Positions 26,082 to 36,159 of a stretch of DNA of 64,000 bases are shown here, piece after piece (the first letter of the stretch is position 1; every line of letters starts with the position of its first letter). The notes beneath the pieces are model-generated. The model saw nothing but the letters and a program-made list of their open reading frames with translations, had not been told where the DNA came from and did no database searches. The DNA lies in contig CP054182.1 in NCBI GenBank assembly GCA_015709675.1, positions 2,955,448-3,019,447 on the forward strand, written 5' to 3'. This DNA is from Ignavibacteriales bacterium. GTDB taxonomy: Bacteria; Bacteroidota; Ignavibacteria; Ignavibacteriales; Ignavibacteriaceae. A program made the position numbers and the translations under genes.

Positions 26082-29000
26082 ATGACAATTACTGAACTTT
26101 CAATTAAACGGCCATCCCTCATAATAGTGATATTTTTATCGCTGACTCTCCTTGGCATTTTCAGTTACACACAGCTTAAATACGAACTTATTCCAAAGGT
26201 CAGTCCTCCTGTAATAACCGTTACAACAGTTTATCCCGGTGCCTCGCCAAATGAAGTTGAAAATGGTGTTTCAAAAATTATTGAGGATGCCCTTTCCGGA
26301 ATGGATAAAGTCTCAGAAATCCGTTCCACTTCTCAGGAAGGCCTTTCATTTGTTGTGTTGGAACTTCTTAACTCGGCTGATGTAGATATTTCACTTCAGG
26401 ACGCAATAAGGAAGGTAGGAGAAGTTTCTTTTCTGCTTCCCGAGGGTGCCAAGAGCCCGACTGTCTCCAAAATTGCACTTGATGAAATACCCGTCCTGAG
26501 AATCGGAGTTACTGGTAATTTACCCCCGAAAGAGTTTTATACCTTTATTGAGGATCAGATAAAACCACAGCTATCCAAGATTCCGGGAGTTGGTCAGATT
26601 TCCATAATTGGCGGTGAAAAACGGGAAATTAAGATTAATCTCAATCAGGATAAACTTCGCTCACTGAATATTCCGTCAACCCTCGTTGCACAAATCGTTC
26701 GAGGCGGAAATCTTGACTTCCCTACCGGCACCATAAAAGATGATGATTTACAGTTTGTGGTAAGGATAGCCGGAAAGTTTGAGGCTATTGAGCAAATCAG
26801 GCGGCTTCCGGTAGCATCTTCCCGCAACGGCGGCACTATCTATCTTGAGGATATTGCTGAAATAGAAGACGGCATTGAAGATTTAAGAAACATTACCCGT
26901 CTTAATGGTAAAACCATGATTGGAATCAATGTTTCAAAACAGACTGATGCTAATTCAGTTGAAGTTGCTAATCTGGTAAAAAATCAACTGCTGGAACTTG
27001 AAACCCTCTATAAAAATAACAATATCAAATTTAAGATTGCACAGGACGGTTCACTCTTTACCATTCGTGCGGCAGATGCGGTTAAGTTTGATCTGGGCGT
27101 TGCCGTAGTATTAGTTGCATTAGTGATGCTGCTTTTTCTGCATAGCATAAGAAACTCGCTGATAATACTGGTTGCTATCCCCGCCTCTCTTATTTCAACA
27201 TTTATTGCAATGTATGCCTTCGATTTCAGTCTAAATCTGATGACTCTCTTGGGGCTATCACTGGTTGTAGGAATACTTGTTGATGATTCCATAGTTGTAC
27301 TTGAAAATATCTATCACCACCTTGAAAACGGAGAGCATAAAAGAACCGCAGCACTTCGAGGCAGAAATGAGATTGGATTTGCAGCACTTGCAATCACCAT
27401 GGTTGATATAGCCGTTTTTCTGCCGCTGGGACTTGTAAGCGGTATTATTGGCAATATTATGAGGCAGTTTTCTCTTGTTGTCGTATTCTCCACACTGATG
27501 AGTCTGTTTGTATCTTTTACGATTACTCCTATGCTTGCCTCCCGGTTCGGAAAACTCGAAAGACTAACAAAAGATTCCCTTGCCGGCCGGATCGCACTCT
27601 GGTTTGAAAATGCATTTCACTCATTTACCGAAAAGTATATTAACTTTCTGAAGTGGAGTCTGATCAACAAAAAGAAGGTAATTCTGTATACTGTAATCTT
27701 CTTCTTTGCATCTTTATCACTCATTCCGCTGGGATTTATCGGCTCTGAGTTTCTTGCTGTTGCTGACCGCGGACAGTTTGCTATTACTGTTGAATTGCCT
27801 CCAGGGTCAAAACTTCATGAAACTAACCGTGTATCCGACCGTATTGAGAGAATGATTAGTGGAATCCCTGAGGTTCAGTCAACCTATGTTACGGTCGGAG
27901 CATCAAACGAAGGGCTTATCGGCTTTAGCAACAATAATGTATCAGAGATAAATGTAACACTTACTGATAAATGGAGCAGGAACAAAAGCACTCAGGAGGT
28001 GATGAATTACATTAAATCGGAAATAGTAAAAGTTCCCGGAATCAAAGTGCGAATTAACCCCATTGGGCTCTTTGGGATAGCAGACTGGACACCTATACAG
28101 ATGGCAATAAGCGGTACCAATGTTGATTCGGTCCAGCTCGCCGCTGAAATGATAGAAGATGCTGTTTCTGCCGTACCGGGAACGGCTGATGTCAGATTAG
28201 GATCGGAGTCCGGTAATCCTGAAACCAGAATAGTTATTGACCGGGAGAAATTAAATCAGTTTGGACTTAGTATTGCTGAAGTTGGTGCCGCAGTCAGGAT
28301 TGCATTAACTGGAGATGATCAGTCTAAATTCAGGGATGGCAATACTGAATATACAATCAGAATACGGCTGGACTCGTATGACAGAAATTCTATTGAAGAT
28401 TTATCAGTAATTCATTTCATCAACAGAAAAGGACAAAAGATAGAGCTTGGACAATTTGCAACTATCGTAAGATCAACAGGACCAACAAAATTGCAGCGTC
28501 AAAACCGAAACAGTTCAGTTCTGCTTTTCTCACAGGCAATTGGCAGACCGAGCGGGACAATTTCCCAGGAAATTGAATCCTCTATTGCCGGACTCAATCT
28601 TCCTGAAGGTATAAGTGTCACTTTTCTGGGTGATGTCAAACATCAGAAGGAATCATTTGAAAGTCTTGGTCTGGCACTTCTGGCTGCTATTGTTTTCACT
28701 TATCTCATCATGGTCGCTCTCTATGACTCTTTCTTTTACCCGTTTGTTGTCCTCTTTTCAGTACCGCTCGCGATTATCGGAGCACTACTCGCCCTGGCAA
28801 TTACCAATAAGGCCTTAAGTATTTTTTCAATACTTGGCATTATAATGCTGGTAGGACTTGTTGGTAAAAATGCTATTCTGCTTGTTGACCGCACAAATGC
28901 AATGAGAGAAAAAGGTCTGCCCCTTTATGAAGCAATATTAGACGCTGGGAAAATGCGGTTACGTCCTATTATGATGACAACGCTCACAATGATATTTGGC

Positions 29001-29183
29001 ATGATGCCGATTGCGTTGTCTGCGTCTGAAGGTGCAGAATGGAAGTCTGGTCTGGCTTGGGCATTAATAGGCGGGTTAACCAGCTCCCTTATCCTTACTC
29101 TGGTTATCGTTCCCATTGTATACCAGCTGATGGATGGATTCATTGAAAAGTTGAAAGTAAGAATAAAAAAATATACTGACTAA
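26082..29183 (+). CDS. RND multidrug efflux pump, AcrB/MexB family
   Basis: A 1033-residue inner-membrane proton antiporter, full length for the HAE family. The first helix (residues 12-32) is followed by a large periplasmic porter domain, helices 2-6, a second porter domain and helices 8-12. Helix 4 contains the proton-relay pair in G-I-L-V-D-D-S-I-V-V-L-E-N. The family motif A-L-Y-D-S-F-F-Y-P lies near the start of the second membrane half. Substrates cannot be read from the sequence. It is the last gene of its operon and is followed 2 bp later by a strong terminator. Confidence 0.95.
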   Translation: MTITELSIKRPSLIIVIFLSLTLLGIFSYTQLKYELIPKVSPPVITVTTVYPGASPNEVENGVSKIIEDALSGMDKVSEIRSTSQEGLSFVVLELLNSADVDISLQDAIRKVGEVSFLLPEGAKSPTVSKIALDEIPVLRIGVTGNLPPKEFYTFIEDQIKPQLSKIPGVGQISIIGGEKREIKINLNQDKLRSLNIPSTLVAQIVRGGNLDFPTGTIKDDDLQFVVRIAGKFEAIEQIRRLPVASSRNGGTIYLEDIAEIEDGIEDLRNITRLNGKTMIGINVSKQTDANSVEVANLVKNQLLELETLYKNNNIKFKIAQDGSLFTIRAADAVKFDLGVAVVLVALVMLLFLHSIRNSLIILVAIPASLISTFIAMYAFDFSLNLMTLLGLSLVVGILVDDSIVVLENIYHHLENGEHKRTAALRGRNEIGFAALAITMVDIAVFLPLGLVSGIIGNIMRQFSLVVVFSTLMSLFVSFTITPMLASRFGKLERLTKDSLAGRIALWFENAFHSFTEKYINFLKWSLINKKKVILYTVIFFFASLSLIPLGFIGSEFLAVADRGQFAITVELPPGSKLHETNRVSDRIERMISGIPEVQSTYVTVGASNEGLIGFSNNNVSEINVTLTDKWSRNKSTQEVMNYIKSEIVKVPGIKVRINPIGLFGIADWTPIQMAISGTNVDSVQLAAEMIEDAVSAVPGTADVRLGSESGNPETRIVIDREKLNQFGLSIAEVGAAVRIALTGDDQSKFRDGNTEYTIRIRLDSYDRNSIEDLSVIHFINRKGQKIELGQFATIVRSTGPTKLQRQNRNSSVLLFSQAIGRPSGTISQEIESSIAGLNLPEGISVTFLGDVKHQKESFESLGLALLAAIVFTYLIMVALYDSFFYPFVVLFSVPLAIIGALLALAITNKALSIFSILGIIMLVGLVGKNAILLVDRTNAMREKGLPLYEAILDAGKMRLRPIMMTTLTMIFGMMPIALSASEGAEWKSGLAWALIGGLTSSLILTLVIVPIVYQLMDGFIEKLKVRIKKYTD

Positions 29184-29185
29184 AG

Positions 29186-29217
29186 AAAAAGGGCACCTTT
29201 TCAGGTGCCCTTTTTTT
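29186..29217. terminator. Bidirectional Rho-independent terminator
   Basis: The stem GGGCACCT/AGGTGCCC is extended by A5/T5 to about 13 bp, with the 4-base loop TTTC. It has A-runs on the left and a T7 run on the right, so it works in both directions. It lies between the convergent RND pump gene and the leftward C25 protein gene, and the stop codon of the latter is within its last bases. Confidence 0.92.
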
Positions 29218-32200
29218 ATTTCATCTTTACCAGTTTTTTAATTGTTTCTTTTGTCTTATCTCCGTATTTCGTTATCATTTTATAAAAATATACGCCGTTG
29301 GCAATTTCATCGCCATCCTGATCCCTTCCATCCCAGTATATTTTATTAAAACTTATCGCATATTGAGACTTATCAATGGTGAATTCTTTTATCTGTCTTC
29401 CGGCAACAGTAAATATTTTAATTTTAATCTCATCAGGAGTATTAGTACCCCGCAGCTCAAAAGTAAAATAGGTATCTGAACTGAATGGATTCGGATAATT
29501 ATAAATAATATCAATATCGTCCACATCATAGACAAAAAAGACTGTTCGCTTGTAAGTAGAATCAAAGAAATTTCCTGATGCATCCTTTGCCAGTACATCA
29601 AGCGTATGCCTTCCTCTGGTTAAAGTCGGTTTCCAGGTAAGTTTAGCTTCACTGTTCGGATATGGTGTATATTCAAAATTTATTTTATCCCTGTAATAAC
29701 TCATCGGAATGTTATCATAAATCAGGGTAAATAATGTTGTATCAAGAGGAAGAGGACTATTGTCACGTAACGTAATAACGATTTCAGGCCGCTTTGAGAT
29801 AATATCTCCGTTTATAATCTCTTTGCCGTCAATTGTTATATTAAAATTTGGATTCACGCTGTCGCGTGCTACAAAGAACTTTCCGCTCAGAAGATTATTA
29901 AAGCCATAATACTCCTGCCCGTTATGTTCGAAGGCCGCTCTTACCGTCTGATCAAATATCATTTGTGATGTGTTTATACTCGCCGAAGTCTCAAAACTGG
30001 AATCTCCGGGAATAACTGCCGGAACCGTATAAAAAGGATCATCCTCATCATTAAGGTAAAACTTCAGTCGTACTGTATCCGATGCCCCTTCACCGTAATT
30101 AAACAGTTTAGCATTCAAAACGATATCCAAGCCCTGAAGCAGTGAGTCAGGAGCAAATGATATCGCCTCTCTCCGCCAGAGTAGCTCAGGAAGTCCGGTG
30201 TAATCCACCTGAAGTTCCCTGAAGGAAAGCGGATTTACAATCGTATAAGCTGAATCGGTAATTTTCGCATTCATTTTAAGCGATGTATAACGGAGAGGAT
30301 CTATTCCGCTAAGATCAAGCGGTGATGCGAAATCCACCGCGAGTGTATCCCACTTTTTAGCTGCCCTGTCATATCCATAGAGGATAGGTGTAAAGTGAGT
30401 GGTTGCACTCTGGTTTTCGAGCAGGTAATGCAGTCTCTTCCATTCTTTTGCCGGTCCGACTTCAGGTGATGCAATCACTCCGTTTGCATCAAGATAACGT
30501 CCCGGATACCTGGCAAGGACTCCGATTCGCGGTACTCCCGGCCTGTACACCGATGCATAAACATGATTATTTTTCCAGTCATATGTCCAGGCATAATACC
30601 GGATGTGCTGATTTGGATCTTCTACGAACCAGGGAATCCACTCAGCATCAAAGTATCCGTCATCAATTCGTATCCTGCGAAGATAACCGGAAATATAATT
30701 TTCAGCGGGGTAAAAATATCCGTCAGCTACAAAGAAATTCGTAAATCCCTGAAAACTGCTAATATTTTCATAAAAATGTTCTGCGACAACTTCCCAGTTG
30801 TTCGAAGGATCAAATATTCTCAGAGTATATCTGGGTCTGTTCAGACTGTCACGGATAGCTAAATTATAAACAAACTGGCTGTCTGAAGCAAGGTAGTAAG
30901 AACCCGGGGCAACTTTTCCTGCTGTTTTTTCAATTAATCCGGCCGGAACATCAATACTGTCAGTTACTCCTGTTTCAGGATGTACTCTTAATACCTTATA
31001 AGGCGTTGAGATAGGGAAATAAAGATAACCATCAGAATGATAGGTCATCTGGTCCCCTATTCTGTGATGAAAGCCAGGTACCATACCATAGTACTGCCCT
31101 TCCACGGTTCCTTCATTACCCGTACCGAATTTATATATCCTTGTTCGTCCGGTCGAATCACCATACAGCGTAAGCATCCAGTACCAGAGATTTGACACAT
31201 AAAAATATTTGCCATCGGTAGCAATACAGCTCAGTCCAAGATTAAATGAAACTGTTGAATCTAATTTGAACTCACTTAAAAGCCGGTTAATCTGCGGTTT
31301 GGGAGGTAATGGCGTAACATTCAAAGCAAGAGTCTGATTACCGGAGATATAATTTACATTCTCTCTGTTAAAGAGTTGCAATTGTTCATTGCTGAGGTAG
31401 AAACCATCCTTGGCATCAGTCCCGACGGATAATGTCCTAACTGCAGTCCATCTGCCAAAATTTTCACCATCAAAGATTCTGGCTCGCCAGAAGTATGAAC
31501 CATTAGGAAGTTGTGCATTATAGTTCACCAGCCCATCCTCCGCCGACAGTGCGGGAGTAGTAATTATGGGATTACTAAACGTTAAGGATGTATCAATCTC
31601 TATGAAGTAGTCAAGATCTCTTCCGAGATAAAGACCATAATCTGAAAGTGAGAATCTGATATTACCATTGGTAAATCTTTTTCCATCTAAAGGATAGAGG
31701 ATGCTTGGGTTATTGATATTAAATACAACCATTTGAATGGCTGCTTCATTATCGGTGTAATCAAGCTCAGTTATTTGCTCATTAAGATTTATTTTTGCTA
31801 TAAGATTAAAAAGTCCGCCGGCATAAGGTTTCCAGTTGAAAGTAACGGAATCCGTATTCCCGAAAACCGGAATTTTCTGTGATGCAATAAATCCGGTTGT
31901 ATCCTGATTAGAGAAAAATAATTCAACCAGAACTGAATCATTTTTGGAAATTCCGTAATTCTGCAGTTTTATCTTAACATCAATCGAATCTCCGAGGACA
32001 GGGTTGCTGTTTGACAAGGAGAAATCTGATGGTCTTACTGAAAAATCTGCATCAGTGGGGAGCGCCATCTGCAGCACAGGATCACCGAGCAAAGTTAACA
32101 ACGCAATCTGATTTGCATAATATCCCACAGGAGGCGTCTGAGCTTTCGAAAACATGATTGATTTACCCAGACTGTAGTTTTTGTTTGTGAAAACCTCCCG

Positions 32201-34945
32201 GAAAAACAAGTTATTGATAAATTTACCGATATCCCAGTGGGTCAGTCCGCTGCTTCCGAAGAAAGCAATACTGCCCTTACCCTGCACCTTATTAAACTGT
32301 TCGCCAAACACATCCTGATTATCAAAATGTGCCGTATAACAGGTTACAGAGATAATCACAGGCAGGCGGCCCCCGTTCTGGAGCAGATAAATATCATCAT
32401 TCAGGAATGTTTCATCCCACTGATAGCCGCCGCCGTGTCCATAATAGTTGGCAATTGCGGCACCGGTATTAAATGCCGACCGGATTTCATATGTACCCCC
32501 CTTAAAAATCATATGTTCAGGACGGTTGGGATATGCAAATATGCGCGAAGCATCAAAACCACCCGGCTTGATATACTGATTAAACAGATACATCGAAGCA
32601 TCGTTAAATCCGTACCTGTTTTCATCCTCATTGCTGAGCCCTGAAGCCATAAACATGATGGTTTCTTTCCATTTCTTTCCTGCATCATTCGGATATGCTT
32701 CAAGTTTATCCAGCAGAATATTTCCCTCAGCTATTGTTTCCATGCTCAGACGTCCGATGGTAAGGTCCGGAATAACATCGGTACCAGCCACGCTCACAAA
32801 AAGGTTATCACTAGCCGCCTGCCCATAGGTATACGAATGATGAGGCATTGACGGAATAAAATTTCTTCTGCTTCCGTTTCTTAACATGCGGTAATCATAA
32901 CTCATGTCCCCAACCAAAACCACGTGGGTCGCGGCAGGACGTGCCCAGTTCTCAAACACATGTTTTATAAACCTTTGAATTGCCGCAGGCTCCAATAATC
33001 CGGCACTAAACTCATCATATATTTCCAGCACATCCACAATCGCAATCCTTGGATTAGGGATGGATTTATCAGGAAAATCTGTCTGCCGCATTGATTTTAA
33101 CCTCTCAGCGACGGGCAGAAACTCCGGATGTGTAATAATCAGATAATCAGCAGCGTTCGAAGCTGTCCTCAGATTAACGGAAATATCCTTCCTGATGGAA
33201 TCTACCGTTCGAAAAACATTATGCCCGACAAGAAAGTAGTCCTGCACTGTGGTTGCTGAGTCACTAAAAAGAACAGTTCTATCTGCATCATTGAGATACT
33301 GAGGGTCATTGATAATCACTTTTTGAGAAGGACTAAAAACCTTCATAGTGGTATCCTGCCACTGCCATATCCTGAATATATTATTCCCTGTTTGTGATGA
33401 AGAATTATTGAGCATGTAAGAATTTCCTAAGACTCTGTTATCCGAGTAATAGGATATTTCAAACCAGTTTACTCTGATTTCATCACTTGAATCCGGATGG
33501 CAGACTAATCCGTCAGCAATTACCTTGAGATAATTACCTGAGGGATAAATATTAAAACTATCAGTGGATATTACAAAATATCTGTCATATGTATACGCCT
33601 CCTGTCCGCTCCATTTTGCTCTTCCGAGTTCTTTTTCATTCCAGACAATTTTAACATTATGACTGTAAAGACAGGAACTCTCGGTCATTCCGTGCATATT
33701 AACGCGGAGTCTGACCTGCGGGAAGTTCATATTAAAATTATGCAGGGGCTGAAACTGTGCCTGAAACTGCTGGGTTGGAATTCTCCTGTAACCTGCTGCT
33801 CTGCCCCAGTACCAGTAATCACGCTGATCATTTAATGCATAGCCAAGCCGCTCATAAATGCTGTCTTTTTCGTAGTAATCACTGCGGATATAGCCAACCA
33901 GGATATTATCACCAATCGTCGGTCTTGAGGATTTGTAGCGATAAAAGAAATCACGCGACTGCCCCTGATAAGAAAGCCAGTAAACATTGGACAAATTATA
34001 TATATTCTGTCTGACATGGGGTGAAGCAGGTGCAGGATAACCCGCAAATTGAATATAATCTCCGCTATTAAATACCGTATCCCCTGCTGACACAACTTCA
34101 ATAGGAATCTGTACTCCGTTATTAAATAATTCCAGGGAATAAATATCTGTCCCCGTACTGGGAAATCCGGCTGTAACAAGTTCCTCGTAGGTTATGCGAT
34201 AGACCCCTTTTTCTTTAAGATATATTTTAAAGTACTCTTTTTGCGGATCAAACCAGGTTGTTGTCTGAGGTGAAGCAGCGGTCTGAAGTTCCTTTCCGAT
34301 CAATCGTTTCCCGACAGAATAATTGGCAGCCGCACTTTCAAGAAAAGATAAGGTCATCGGATCATTTATATACTCGGTTGTCTGGCTGACCGGAGCATGA
34401 TAATTAATTTTGATTGTGATCTTTTCGGTAAAGGTTAAAACTCTGCTCACCGGATTGTATCGGAACGGCGAAACACTTACAGGCAGTATTCTTGAGTAGC
34501 GCATAGTGTAGGCATCCTCAAATTTCACCGCTCTTGCAGGGAAAAACTCATTCCTGGAATATACTTCCTGATTAAACTTCGTTAAATCAAACTCACCGAA
34601 ATAACTGCTGTTATCAGGATACGGCAGGATAAATTTCTGACTGAATTCCCTTTCAGTTGAACTAATGGTAATCAGCTCCGGATTTGAGCCAAACGGTATG
34701 GCAAGACTGGCAAATACCTGCGGAAGCCAGGGTTCTCCAATTTCACGGAGTGAGTGCCCCTCTCCGGCAATATAGTCGAATCTGGCACCATCAATGAGGG
34801 TATCCCTGACAGAGAACTTACCCCGAAAATCAAACTCTAAAGTGATGGACTGATTCCCCGATTCCTTGACGGTAAAATACTGGGAAAACGCAGTGTGTGA
34901 GAAAACCTGAAGAAAAAGGAAAAATACGAGAAATCTGCCGTTCAT
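29216..34945 (-). CDS. Secreted C25 (gingipain/PorU-like) cysteine peptidase with type IX sorting domain
   Basis: A 1909-residue exported protein. Residues 1-21 form a signal peptide. After a beta-rich region (about 22-560) comes a gingipain-type C25 domain (about 570-970): V-V-L-V-G-D, then the catalytic pair His837 (Y-Y-G-H-G-G-G) and Cys869 (S-V-T-C-Y-T). Behind it lie several immunoglobulin-like beta domains and a YVTN-like or propeller-like stretch. The last 90 residues form a FlgD-like type IX secretion domain (Y-P-N-P-F near the start, then G-V-Y-F-Y-K-M). It resembles PorU, the sortase of type IX secretion, but is much longer and carries a sorting domain, so it may be a secreted protease instead. 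It is monocistronic. Confidence 0.85.
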   Translation of the reverse strand: MNGRFLVFFLFLQVFSHTAFSQYFTVKESGNQSITLEFDFRGKFSVRDTLIDGARFDYIAGEGHSLREIGEPWLPQVFASLAIPFGSNPELITISSTEREFSQKFILPYPDNSSYFGEFDLTKFNQEVYSRNEFFPARAVKFEDAYTMRYSRILPVSVSPFRYNPVSRVLTFTEKITIKINYHAPVSQTTEYINDPMTLSFLESAAANYSVGKRLIGKELQTAASPQTTTWFDPQKEYFKIYLKEKGVYRITYEELVTAGFPSTGTDIYSLELFNNGVQIPIEVVSAGDTVFNSGDYIQFAGYPAPASPHVRQNIYNLSNVYWLSYQGQSRDFFYRYKSSRPTIGDNILVGYIRSDYYEKDSIYERLGYALNDQRDYWYWGRAAGYRRIPTQQFQAQFQPLHNFNMNFPQVRLRVNMHGMTESSCLYSHNVKIVWNEKELGRAKWSGQEAYTYDRYFVISTDSFNIYPSGNYLKVIADGLVCHPDSSDEIRVNWFEISYYSDNRVLGNSYMLNNSSSQTGNNIFRIWQWQDTTMKVFSPSQKVIINDPQYLNDADRTVLFSDSATTVQDYFLVGHNVFRTVDSIRKDISVNLRTASNAADYLIITHPEFLPVAERLKSMRQTDFPDKSIPNPRIAIVDVLEIYDEFSAGLLEPAAIQRFIKHVFENWARPAATHVVLVGDMSYDYRMLRNGSRRNFIPSMPHHSYTYGQAASDNLFVSVAGTDVIPDLTIGRLSMETIAEGNILLDKLEAYPNDAGKKWKETIMFMASGLSNEDENRYGFNDASMYLFNQYIKPGGFDASRIFAYPNRPEHMIFKGGTYEIRSAFNTGAAIANYYGHGGGYQWDETFLNDDIYLLQNGGRLPVIISVTCYTAHFDNQDVFGEQFNKVQGKGSIAFFGSSGLTHWDIGKFINNLFFREVFTNKNYSLGKSIMFSKAQTPPVGYYANQIALLTLLGDPVLQMALPTDADFSVRPSDFSLSNSNPVLGDSIDVKIKLQNYGISKNDSVLVELFFSNQDTTGFIASQKIPVFGNTDSVTFNWKPYAGGLFNLIAKINLNEQITELDYTDNEAAIQMVVFNINNPSILYPLDGKRFTNGNIRFSLSDYGLYLGRDLDYFIEIDTSLTFSNPIITTPALSAEDGLVNYNAQLPNGSYFWRARIFDGENFGRWTAVRTLSVGTDAKDGFYLSNEQLQLFNRENVNYISGNQTLALNVTPLPPKPQINRLLSEFKLDSTVSFNLGLSCIATDGKYFYVSNLWYWMLTLYGDSTGRTRIYKFGTGNEGTVEGQYYGMVPGFHHRIGDQMTYHSDGYLYFPISTPYKVLRVHPETGVTDSIDVPAGLIEKTAGKVAPGSYYLASDSQFVYNLAIRDSLNRPRYTLRIFDPSNNWEVVAEHFYENISSFQGFTNFFVADGYFYPAENYISGYLRRIRIDDGYFDAEWIPWFVEDPNQHIRYYAWTYDWKNNHVYASVYRPGVPRIGVLARYPGRYLDANGVIASPEVGPAKEWKRLHYLLENQSATTHFTPILYGYDRAAKKWDTLAVDFASPLDLSGIDPLRYTSLKMNAKITDSAYTIVNPLSFRELQVDYTGLPELLWRREAISFAPDSLLQGLDIVLNAKLFNYGEGASDTVRLKFYLNDEDDPFYTVPAVIPGDSSFETSASINTSQMIFDQTVRAAFEHNGQEYYGFNNLLSGKFFVARDSVNPNFNITIDGKEIINGDIISKRPEIVITLRDNSPLPLDTTLFTLIYDNIPMSYYRDKINFEYTPYPNSEAKLTWKPTLTRGRHTLDVLAKDASGNFFDSTYKRTVFFVYDVDDIDIIYNYPNPFSSDTYFTFELRGTNTPDEIKIKIFTVAGRQIKEFTIDKSQYAISFNKIYWDGRDQDGDEIANGVYFYKMITKYGDKTKETIKKLVKMK

Positions 34946-35443
34946 TCAAACCTGTGAATAATTTTTATCAAAAGATGAGAAATAAGAAAGTGCCCTACAA
35001 GGTCAAAAAAAAGGCCTTTAGGGACGTTATTACCAGTTTTCCGGGCAAAAATGACAAAGCGAAAACTAACAATTGAACGAAAAACATTTGCAGCTTTTCG
35101 GATTCCGTCTTTCAGTTTTTTACCCGGATTAACCTCTCCCGTAGAGAGTTTTCCTCAACTAAACCACAAAAATAAGCAGAAAATTTATCTTTGATGATAT
35201 GATAGAATCGTGGTATTTTGAAAACTTGTTTTGAATTTCCTCAAATCGGCGGGTCGAACACCGGTAGAGTGGTGGAAAATGGATTACTCATTCAGGCTGA
35301 AAACTCCTCTTCAAAAAACGAGTAAGAATCAACGGTGATTAATCCCGGTTCCCTCAGGAATTTCAATATGTATGTCCATATCAAGACTTCAGATGATATG
35401 GTGTGTTTTCCAGAATTTTAACCTAACACATTAGTAATTTCGT
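34946..35443. other. Gene-free region (498 bp) with imperfect hairpins
   Basis: No convincing coding frame, tRNA or rRNA is seen here. Near the start of the leftward C25 gene is an imperfect hairpin, CCCTA(C)AAGG at 34993-35002 with CCTTTAGGG at 35015-35023: nine pairs with one bulged C and an A8-containing loop. A small hairpin, CTCTC-ccgta-GAGAG at 35134-35148, is followed by TTTT. The 9-mer GATGATATG occurs at 35193 and again at 35392. The region must hold promoters for the C25 gene and for the divergent PIG-L gene, but I could not find a clear -33/-7 pair. Confidence 0.5.
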
Positions 35444-36139
35444 ATGATTCTGAACTTTAAGAAAGTCTTAACATTTTACTCTCACCCGGATGATGAAACA
35501 TTGTCAGCCGGTGCGACGATCAATAAAATGATTAAAAACGGTACCAGGGTTTATGTGGCAATACCGAATACCGGAGTCCATGGCAGAAGAAACACCGTGG
35601 ATGCAGCAACCAGAGTTCAGGCTCTTAAAGCCCTCAGAAAAGATACAGTACATGCTCTTTCAATTCTTGGCATAAAGGAATCCGATCTTTTTCTGGGAGA
35701 ATTCTCGGATAACGAAATGGATAAACATACACTCCTGGAACTTACCCACTGGCTGGAGAATATCATACAAACAGTAAAACCTGATGCTATTTTTACCCAT
35801 CACCGGTTTTGCACAAATATTGATCATCAGTATTGCCACGAAGCCGCTGTTGTTGCCACACGTCCTTCCGTGCATTCTCATATTCCACTGTTCTGTGGTG
35901 AAGTACCATCTTCCACAGGGTATCTCAGACCGGCTATGTGGGAACCAAACTTCTATGTAAATGTTGAAAAAGAAGATGTTGAAGCGAAAATCAGAGCGAT
36001 GGAAGCCTATAAAATCGAAGCCCGCCCTGATCCCCATCCCCGCTCGCCGGAGGTTTTACGTGCCCTTGCTAAAGTTCGCGGCGCTGAAGGAGGATTTTTC
36101 TTTGGAGAGGCATTTATGATTCAGAAAATTTATTCCTGA
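35444..36139 (+). CDS. PIG-L/LmbE family deacetylase
   Basis: A 231-residue zinc-dependent N-deacetylase. The metal-binding motif H-P-D-D-E is at residues 14-18, and the second zinc ligand region reads D-H-Q-Y-C-H-E, as in MshB, BshB and PIG-L enzymes that remove acetyl from N-acetylglucosamine groups. No signal peptide is present, so it acts in the cytoplasm. Candidate roles include bacillithiol synthesis (BshB) and deacetylation of polysaccharide precursors for the adjacent cluster; the sequence does not decide. It is monocistronic and convergent with the polysaccharide cluster. Confidence 0.85.
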   Translation: MILNFKKVLTFYSHPDDETLSAGATINKMIKNGTRVYVAIPNTGVHGRRNTVDAATRVQALKALRKDTVHALSILGIKESDLFLGEFSDNEMDKHTLLELTHWLENIIQTVKPDAIFTHHRFCTNIDHQYCHEAAVVATRPSVHSHIPLFCGEVPSSTGYLRPAMWEPNFYVNVEKEDVEAKIRAMEAYKIEARPDPHPRSPEVLRALAKVRGAEGGFFFGEAFMIQKIYS

Positions 36140-36159
36140 CCAGCCAAAAGAAACAACTG

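Noticed and set aside
30403-30862. Open frames on the plus strand inside the C25 gene
   Set aside because: They lie antisense within a long, clearly coding gene, lack ribosome-binding sites and have no recognisable domains.
34993-35023. Hairpin as a transcription terminator
   Set aside because: Neither strand has a T-tract right after the stem, the stem has a bulge, and no gene ends nearby.
35193-35400. Repeated 9-mer GATGATATG as part of a repeat array
   Set aside because: Only two copies about 200 bp apart; expected by chance in AT-rich DNA.
35435-35442. TAATTTCG as a -7 element for the PIG-L gene
   Set aside because: It matches 7 of 8 positions but lies one base from the ATG and no TTG is found about 20 bases upstream.
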